Assembly: GCA_024138025.1 (NCBI GenBank)
Contig: JAMXBD010000367.1
Coordinates: 186,001-250,000, forward strand
DNA: 64,000 nt
Reading direction: 5' to 3'
From: Combretum micranthum
Lineage: Eukaryota > Streptophyta > Magnoliopsida > Myrtales > Combretaceae
Numbering within the stretch: position 1 is the stretch's first letter; each line of letters opens with the position of its first letter. The position numbers and the translations under genes were made by a program. This document shows, one piece after another, positions 58,701-64,000 of the stretch. The notes under the pieces were generated by a model. That model was not told the origin of the DNA, ran no database searches, and worked only from the letters and a program-made list of their open reading frames with translations.

Positions 58701-60099
58701 ATTCCTTTAGGTGGTTACTTCTTATAAACCTGACTTGGTCTAGATTATGCTATACATAGAAGCCTTGGTTTTTTGAATGTATGCATATATTTGAAGCTTT
58801 TGATGTTTCAATACTTTAGAATAGTTGGTTGCTGTAGTACTGATATATGAAATATATATAGTACTGCATACAAAATGGATTTTCCTTATGCTTTCTTTTT
58901 TGCTTGAAAAGGTATGGATCCAGTGTGAGGCATCTGATTTTAGAGGACAAGTTAATGAGGCAAAAAGCTCAATCTTTGCTTGATGAGGCTGCTTCCTGGT
59001 CACTGTTGTGGTACCTTTATGGAAAAGGAAAAAGATCTCTTACCTTTTTAAATTATTGCATACTCATGTTTTCTTTGTCTACTAATTTTTAGTCCATTTA
59101 TATGCCACACATGTCAGTGCTTTCACTAATTCTTAGGTTTAGAGACAGCACTAGAAAGCTCCACACTCACACAACAAAAGCTAGTCTTAGGATGCATATA
59201 CTTATTTTGCTAGAAAGCTGCAGTCTACAAAGATAAAGAAGGGAACAGAAAATTATTTTTGTTTTGTGCTAACCCCCACCAGGAGGGAAATCCTGACACA
59301 AATTATTGGAAATTTAATGAAAGGAAGCTTTTATTTTTTTTTTCTCAAAAACTGCATTACTCATCTGTGATTGATAGATCTCCCTCTCCTTTTGGATGAA
59401 AGCATGGAGAAAAAGATTTAACCCCAAAAAAAAAAAAAAAAGCAAAAAGTTGCATGTAAAAGATTACTTGAGGAAGAGAAGTCTTGTCCTTAATGACTGG
59501 TGTTTGTGTAATTTATATTACACTATTAAAAGCTTCAATGTTCAATGTGAATTCACAGAAGCTCTTCTCAATTGCATTCAACACAACCAACATCTACCTG
59601 ATTGTGTGAAGGGTCCTCAGAGAATTTCTTTTGCTTCTGTTTCAAGAGACATGATAGTGGTGCAACTTTTGGAGATCAAACCCAAGCATCTATTTGTTTC
59701 TTTTTCTCCTGATGCTGTTATGTGTTTGATATAGCTTACTGCTCCTAGGTTACCTTTGCCTTAGTTGCCAAATCTGACAGTTCTGTGTTATCATTTATGT
59801 TGCAGGGAATGAAGAGGTTCCAAAAGAACTTTTCCTGGTGATGCTTCCTCTAATATCACTTAGCTCTTGCATTTTAAGTTTAGAGAAGATCAAATTGCTT
59901 CATTTGTGCAGTCCTCTTTCACAATCTGTTACATTGGCTCAAACAAATTTTACATATATATTTTATAGTACAGTGTCCATCGACATCCCATCTGGAGGCT
60001 TGTCAGTTTGTTGCAAATGACCATACAGCGCAATTGTGCCTCCGTATTGTTCAATGGCTGGAGGGATTAGCTTCCAAGTCTCTTGATTTAGAAACCAAG
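43781..60099 (+). CDS. NUP107: Nuclear pore complex protein NUP107, exons 1-6 (3' part beyond window)
   Basis: Exons: 43781-43866, 45727-46100, 47281-47350, 58912-59027, 59806-59837, 59974-60099. Joined, they keep one frame, about 267 codons. The product starts MEVDMDSSSP and contains FDPEDNATREQFRRYG, RQGRLLYDGSSIHSPTNAAL, SLKACKQEDELISEHGEST, FASLFDSALEGLMSIPDL, LEDKLMRQKAQSLLDEAASW and STSHLEACQFVANDHTAQLC, in the order of Arabidopsis NUP107 as I recall it. NUP107 is a scaffold subunit of the Nup107-160 (Y) complex that builds the nuclear pore. The window covers roughly the first quarter of the protein; the next exons are not found before 64000. Splice sites are GT-AG except after exon 4, where GA stands at the donor. 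Intron 3 is 11.6 kb and full of retroelements. Confidence 0.88.
43867..45726 (+). other. NUP107 intron 1
   Basis: Donor GGTATCG at 43867, acceptor TTTAG ending at 45726. A (TC)n run lies at about 43883-43901. The rest is unique-looking AT-rich DNA, with no gene or clear mobile element recognised. Confidence 0.75.
46101..47280 (+). other. NUP107 intron 2
   Basis: Donor GTAACT at 46101, acceptor TTGCAG ending at 47280. No gene or recognised repeat inside; a (TTC)n-like stretch lies near 46418-46432. Confidence 0.75.
47880..51240 (-). pseudogene. LINE ORF2: endonuclease, reverse transcriptase, zf-RVT
   Basis: The - strand reading begins with AP-endonuclease motifs at 50612-51055: MYASNSILDRRELWKQLL, SSPRIVLEDFN, YSWSNKHLENPTLKKLNRVL and LDHSLCMVY. 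RT starts near 50100 (SFSDKEIKNAIFNQPNGKVS, NAKFFKISWPIIGQEV) and runs to about 48600 in several frames, with LLVFCKGNLPSIQSAHEVLS and SGRPNIASKANVTWE. Near 49308 the expected ADD of the catalytic box is missing; CTTTGTTTTGCACCTTTTGG fits a 5-bp deletion there. The C-terminal part (48259-48588, 47886-48068) has GATIYCIWRARNSI. The protein would nick DNA and copy the element's RNA in place; this copy is dead. Confidence 0.8.
51560..52560 (-). pseudogene. LINE ORF1-like gag region
   Basis: The broken - strand reading includes PQPSVLLTWVLLSKVLYEYL, RISYLANRVGIPLQAD and ARVLIEIDAKV (about 52060-52230). This fits the DUF4283-like RNA-binding protein that precedes ORF2 in plant L1 elements. A short Lys/Pro-rich part follows. 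Stops are frequent and the start is not identifiable. Confidence 0.6.
52852..54164 (-). mobile_element. TRIM-like non-autonomous LTR retrotransposon inside the LINE
   Basis: Direct repeats of about 395 bp (52852-53246 and 53771-54164) begin TGTC and end GTGACA. Inside, GCTCTGATACCA (53757-53768) is the complement of the tRNA-Met primer site next to the right LTR. On the - strand TTAAGTGGGGGAGAA lies next to the left LTR as polypurine tract. The internal part is only 524 bp and codes for nothing recognisable. The target duplication is unclear (TTTAG against CTAGG). The LTRs differ at many sites, so the element is old, or the copies have drifted. It lies between the LINE leader and ORF1. Confidence 0.82.
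54165..54608 (-). other. Pyrimidine-rich 5' leader of the LINE (purine-rich on + strand)
   Basis: Between 54226 and 54580 the + strand is almost entirely A and G, with GAGAGAGG, GGAAGGAG and GGGGGGGAG words. On the - strand this is a C/T-rich leader ending in a CCCTAATTTCTAGGGTTTC stretch near the LINE's 5' end, as in many plant L1 5' UTRs. Open frames here (54381-54689) are a composition effect. Confidence 0.6.
54690..55045. repeat. Imperfect tandem duplication, period about 190 bp
   Basis: Unit one starts near GTTACCACTGGTGATAA (54700) and unit two near GTTACCACTGGTTATAA (54890). Shared blocks follow in order: AGAACT, CATTGAGG, TTTGGAAA.TAATGC, GGGAC.CACA, TGCCAGATTC, TGCTATTTGTGATCCT and TCCACAGAGT/GGGT. 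The units differ by roughly a fifth. No coding sense was seen. Confidence 0.75.
55046..55789. other. NUP107 intron 3 DNA, no feature recognised
   Basis: No gene or clear element end was found. The 5' border of the LINE that follows may lie somewhere in this stretch. Confidence 0.4.
55790..58596 (+). mobile_element. Second LINE (L1 type), sense, truncated, with poly(A) end
   Basis: The + strand RT reading across stops gives ACHNVIYESIIKVLAVGLK (about 55875), EEELQVIYS and VVAGYH (to 56040), HCTLRVGVQE near 56055, and later the catalytic box THLCFIDDLIIF (about 56955) and QANKEKSMIIFG-like wording. FLCSGRPNISTKIY follows near 57390, then a C-terminal zf-RVT-like part to 58480. An A run at 58582-58596 marks the 3' end. 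Between about 56350 and 56890 the reading is lost; that stretch ends in CAATAAAATTATTTATTTGACCAAAAAG, like a separate LINE 3' end, and may be an insertion. The 5' end is missing. All frames are broken. Confidence 0.72.
59027..59030 (+). other. Non-canonical (GA) donor after NUP107 exon 4
   Basis: Exon 4 must end at 59027 (TATGGAAAAG) to join GGAATGAAGAGG of exon 5 and give YGKGNEEVP, as in the family. The next bases are GAAAAAGATC, so GA stands where GT is expected. No GT follows for about 35 bp. Confidence 0.65.
59028..59805 (+). other. NUP107 intron 4
   Basis: The acceptor TTGCAG ends at 59805. An A run at about 59426-59441 and a T run at 59335 suggest small retroposed pieces. The 112-codon open frame at 59396-59734 matches nothing I know. 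Confidence 0.6.
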
Positions 60100-60142
60100 G
60101 TAAAGCTTTATATGTTTGGAATACAATGATATGTTCTGTATT

Positions 60143-60941
60143 GGGTTAATTACAAAAAACTAATCTATGTTTTAGCGCTTTTACAAAAATATGACGTGTT
60201 ATTTTTTTTGATAATTAACTGACCTGTAATTATATCCGTCTTGTTCCGTCCAATTTGGCATTAAATTATGCCATGGGGCAGGCATGTGCTAAGCCAAATA
60301 AGACCTCTTTCATTGGATTCTTCTTCCTCCTCGATCTCTCTTTCTAACCCTTCTCTCTCTTTTTAAAAGATGACACCAACAACCTCTTGTCTCCAAACAG
60401 ACCATTAATAACGCAACTCCACCACCAAGCTGGACATCGGCTACTCCTGGAAGCAACCTCACTAACCAACCCAATTACATCTAAACCATAGACGATTCTC
60501 AGCTTCGATGAAGTAGCCACGATTTGTAATCTACACAAAGGACTTTGAATGCAATAGTTTAATTTTTTTACCTTGGACATAAGTAGATCCATCTAGCTAA
60601 GGTTATGAGTTGTGTGGCCAGCAAACTTATTATTTGAAATATCAACCTTTTTTCTTTTAATTATTTTTACTTCAAGGTAGGGATCAAATGATACAAAATA
60701 GGAGTGCCCATGTTGTCATAATGAGGCATGGAGCAGACACCCATAACGCAAACATTTGTATTTGAAGGATCATTGAAAAAAATCAACCTTGGAGAGTTCC
60801 ATCTGAGGAAAGTTCGGTATTTTCTCATAAAACTAATCGTTCAAATGGTTGTGGTTAGGGATTCGGTTTCTTACCGGAGGCGGAGGTTTGGCATTTGGCT
60901 TTGGAGATGTGAAGGTTGGCTCTAACTTGAAGGAGAAGGTT

Positions 60942-60973
<32 letters not shown>

Positions 60974-61139
60974 GTTTTTCCCTCGTTTCACATCAGCCTG
61001 CCATGTGGTTGATTTAACTTTAAATTGGACGGAACAAGATGGATGTAATTACAGGTTAGTTTATTGTCAAAAACAATAACAAGGGTCATGTTTTTGTAAA
61101 AGTGCTAAAACACAGGTTAGTTTTTTTTGTAATTACCCT
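60143..61139. mobile_element. Long-TIR MULE-type non-autonomous transposon
   Basis: The left end (60143 onward, GGGTTAATTACAAAAAACTA) and the reverse complement of the right end (AGGGTAATTACAAAAAAAAC) match over about 140 bp. Shared words are TTTTAGC(G/A)CTTTTACAAAAA and TCTTGTTCCGTCCAATTT. Flanks carry TTCTGTATT (60134-60142) and TTTTGTATT (61140-61148), a 9-bp duplication with one difference, as expected for Mutator-like elements. No transposase is present. Inside, the - strand at 60590-60640 reads KVDISNNKFAGH, which resembles a leucine-rich repeat, so a host gene piece may have been captured. A run of about 30 T lies at 60944. Confidence 0.72.
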
Positions 61140-61164
61140 TTTTGTATTTGTTGTGAATTAAAAT

Positions 61165-61972
61165 TGTTAAGGAATATAAATTAGTCTATATTAGGTATTA
61201 TAATTAATGATGTGTTTAGTAGTGATAGGCAGAATTGATAGCTTTATATATATTCTCATTTTGTATATGACATATGAGATAACAATATAGTTATTCTCTT
61301 TTTTACTTATCAAATAATATAGTATTAGAGTCCTAGTGAAAATTAGGTTTTTATAAAATTAGGGTTTTCCTTTTTAGTTGCCTTAGTGAGCAACGTTTAG
61401 ATCTTCAACACACCCAGAGAGTGCGCTTATCATTTCTTATTGTCAGTTAGGAAGAAAATCTATCCTAACTGTCATAGTGAGCAGCGTTTGCATCCTACAC
61501 ACACTCTGGAGAGTGTTTGTGTAGGAGAGACTATTGCCCAACATGCTTTTTCGATGAGCTCCGGCAACCAACGAACAGGCGCATGAGGCCATATGCCACG
61601 TAAAGTGTTCAACACTCCCTCTTGTTTTCTACACGTGGAGGTGCGTGCAACCTTTTTTCATAAAAAAACAAGTACAATAGATGTTGATCTTCACAGGATA
61701 TGTCAAGACTAGAGCATAGTTAGCAGATATTTTCAACAAAGCTTTGAATGGTGATAAAGTTGATGATATTTGTAACAAGTTGCATGATTAATATCTATGT
61801 TCCAACTTGAAGGGGAATGTTAAGAAATATAAATTAGTATATATTAGATATTATAATTAATGATGTGTTTAGTAGTGATAGATAGGATTGATAGCTCTAT
61901 ATATATTCTTATTTTGTATATGACAAATGAGATAACAATACAGTTATTCTCCTTTTTACTTATCAAATAACA
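61165..61972 (+). mobile_element. Internally deleted Ty1/copia element
   Basis: LTRs of about 155 bp (61165-61319 and 61818-61972) begin TGTTAAG(G/A)AATATAAATTAGT. An exact AAAAT duplication lies at 61160-61164 and 61973-61977. TAGTATTAGAG after the left LTR resembles the tRNA-Met primer site. Just before the right LTR, CTTGAAGGGGAATG is a copia-like polypurine tract. The short internal part ends with LADIFNKALNGDKVDDICNKL, the tail of a copia RNase H (61710-61790). The rest of the polyprotein is gone. Confidence 0.85.
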
Positions 61973-61977
61973 AAAAT

Positions 61978-62240
61978 TAACATGGGTACCTACCATAATC
62001 ATTCACCTATTAAAGAAATTTACACAAAACAAATACACAATCAGGAATACTTGGATAATGAAATGTACTAGTGTGAGAAGATCTCAATAAAAAATGCCAA
62101 TACGCAAGCAAAAATACTTTGTTCATGTGTCATGGACCTTAAGGACAAGATAGGGCCATGAGTTTTCCCCAGACCCATTAAAGCTAAAGTCCGAAGTACA
62201 AGCTGGTAGAAGCTTTTGGAACCTAGAATGTTCTAATTTA
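61978..62240. other. Presumed NUP107 intron 6 DNA
   Basis: No gene or repeat was recognised in this short stretch. Confidence 0.4.
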
Positions 62241-62244
62241 TTTT

Positions 62245-62390
62245 CTTTACTTTTTTTTCCCTCTTTTGGGGTTAATTCAAAATATATCATTTAATAAAGG
62301 AAGGATATATGATTGTAATGTGCTGGATAGTGATAAAGCCCAATATTTACCATTGTGTCTTAATAATGGGATGGTGCGTAACCTTTATAT
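62245..62390 (-). repeat. LINE 3'-end fragment
   Basis: TTTTTTTTCCC...GGTTAATTCAAAATATATCATTTAATAAAGGAAGG resembles the 3' end of the LINE at 47743-47830 (GATTAATTCAAAAAATTTATTAAACCCAAGGAAGG), including the later AAAGCCCAATATTTACCA against AGGGCTCAAAATTTACAA. It is a truncated copy of the same family, antisense. Confidence 0.6.
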
Positions 62391-62717
62391 CTATATATAT
62401 AAAATATATATATACATATTACAGCGTAGACAATTAGATTGAACAAATCTTATTCATCTTTTAAAGGAGGCAACTTGTCTGTAAAGGAGAGTCTCCTTTT
62501 GTGAATCATTAAATGGTCAATGAGTACATTCGAGTTTCTAGAGGTTATCTCTCTAAGCATTCAGTCTCTTTAGATTGTTTTGAGTGATTTGTGAGGAAGA
62601 CCAATTTAGCTCTTTTAGAGTCCTTGAAGAGGCTAAGTGCTGTATGCAAGGGTTAGTCTGAATACTCTTCACATAACAAGTAGTATGAGTCTTGGTTGAT
62701 GAAACAATGGCTAGAAA
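62391..62717. other. Presumed intronic DNA, AT-rich
   Basis: A TATATA stretch lies at 62385-62412. The rest shows no gene. Confidence 0.4.
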
Positions 62718-62945
62718 CTTTTTTTTTTTTTATGTAATGTCAGATTTTCATTGATAAAAGAATAAATACAAGAAAAAGAAAAGAAAGAGGCAAAGATGCC
62801 ACCTCAAAAAAAACAAAAAAACCCTAGAGACAGGACTCACAAGAAACCTAAAACCTCGAGCTAAACACCATACAAAAAACAAAACAAGGGTGCTAAGATT
62901 GAGATCTTGGCAGATTACAACACCAGAGTATTACAAATAGATATG
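62718..62945 (-). repeat. Another LINE-like 3'-end fragment
   Basis: A T run at 62719-62731 is followed by ATGTAATGTCAGATTTTCATTGATAAAAG and A-rich sequence. On the - strand this is an A-tailed end with a TTTATC/TTCTTTTATCAATG context, typical of plant LINE tails of a different family. Confidence 0.45.
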
Positions 62946-64000
62946 CATGTTTTCTTTTCAAGTCAGCTGATATGTGTAATACAATTTGCTTATTTATGAT
63001 GGTTTCTTTTATTTTAATGTTTTTTTTTTCTTTTTTCCACTATGTTATCATGCTGGGATGTTGTAAGACAACTGGCAAATGGATAAAAACAAAGGGCAAG
63101 TTATATTAGTAAAAGCATTTGCTAGAAAGTAAAAAAGCAAAAAGTATATTCTAGAAAATCTTACCCCCAGTCTCTCTCTAAATAATAAAACTATTATAAT
63201 AATAAAAGAAAATTTTAATTTATTAAATAAAGAGAGTCTCTTTTTTGTGTTTAATCAAATTTATAAATTTATTAAAACAATAAATTTTTTTTTTCTTTTT
63301 GAGAGTAATGACAAAAAAAAAAAATTGTTAATCTAATAATAGTTTTAAGCATTGATGTTTTATGCATATGGTACTTATTTTGTAAATATGATGCTATATT
63401 AATCTAATATTTGAACTATTTAGATATTGTTTTTATCCATCAAAACAATTTTAATAAATTTATTAAATATTTGCGCCTCGCTTTGCTCAGGTGAGCGCTT
63501 TTTTTGTGCTTCTCGCCTCGAGCGATTACAAGGTATTGCACCTTGAGTGCGCTTTTCGCCTTTGACAACCTTGGACATGGCCCCACATCAATGTCAGTAG
63601 GTAGAATTTTGTTGATGGCAAGAGGAGATATTGCATACTAGGTTTTGTCTCGATTTGGCTACATCTATTGCGACGGACCGTGGAAATGTTATATAAGGGG
63701 CTGATTGAAGGGCCTTATGAAGCGTTGAACAAAGGAAGGTAGCCTATAAACTAGAGTTATCACCTTGATGGAAGCTTCACTTGGGATTTTGAGGGCATGA
63801 AGGTCACTAGGGCTCCCTTTTGGAGTTTGAAATTACTATGACAATGAGACAGGATCATGGGGTCAGAGAGTTAGGGCATCCCGATCGAACTAAGTACTTG
63901 ATAAAGTGGGAGGGGTTGCTTGAAAGTGAGAAAAGCTAGGAGCCTTCCAAACTGTTGTGCTTATTAGTGTAGTTAAAGGTGAAAAGCTCATTGAAGGCAT
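62946..64000. other. AT-rich right end of the window, no gene recognised
   Basis: Positions 62990-63460 are AT-rich with homopolymer runs. Positions 63470-63560 hold GCGCCTCG/AGGTGAGCGC/CGCCTCGAGCG words, a dispersed motif I have seen in other plant repeats. From 63570 to 64000 nothing coding was recognised. The next NUP107 exon is not seen here. Confidence 0.4.

Noticed and set aside
59396..59734. An extra NUP107 exon or gene
   Set aside because: It does not fit the family between YGKG and NEEVP, begins near a homopolymer A run and matches nothing known.

Overview
This is nuclear DNA from a flowering plant, most likely a eudicot. It carries a spliced NUP107 (nuclear pore) gene, plant-type PPR gene fragments, and nested plant LTR retrotransposons of the Tat, Athila and Copia lineages. 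There are no rRNA or tRNA genes, CRISPR arrays or bacterial operons. The only credible host gene is NUP107 on the + strand, with six exons recognised between 43781 and 60099. Its 3' part lies beyond the window. Almost everything else is transposable-element DNA, and most of its reading frames are broken. All family assignments come from reading translations and motifs by eye; no searches were run.

Layout, left half (1-43640). Positions 1-2767 hold repeat debris, including a degenerate Athila-like LTR fragment. Positions 2773-26171 are an old Ty3/gypsy element (+ strand, CCACA target duplication, tRNA-Met primer site) that keeps only gag and part of the protease. A 20.1 kb Tat-lineage element (5180-25310, - strand, CATGT target duplication, tRNA-Arg-type primer site) sits inside it. 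The Tat element has gag, protease, RT, RNase H, a second archaeal-type RNase H and integrase. Between integrase and its 3' LTR it carries about 12 kb of extra cargo: an antisense, intron-containing plant-mobile-domain gene; fragments of at least five different PPR genes, all in one orientation; and a LINE zf-RVT/RNase H fragment. After a Copia remnant comes a 12.8 kb Athila-lineage element (28838-41645, - strand, AAAGT target duplication) with gag, protease, pol, the Athila extra ORF and a palindrome-rich tandem repeat.

Layout, right half (43641-64000). NUP107 exons 1-3 lie at 43781-47350 and exons 4-6 at 58912-60099. The 11.6 kb third intron holds a near full-length LINE in antisense (about 47743-54608), itself split by a small TRIM-like LTR element (52852-54164), and a second LINE in sense ending in poly(A) at about 58596. 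Beyond exon 6, inside the presumed sixth intron, lie a long-TIR MULE-type element (60143-61139), an internally deleted Copia element (61165-61972, AAAAT duplication) and LINE 3' ends.

Most notable points: the Tat element packed with PPR gene fragments and an antisense spliced gene; the non-GT (GA) 5' splice site after NUP107 exon 4; and the palindromic tandem array in the Athila 3' region.
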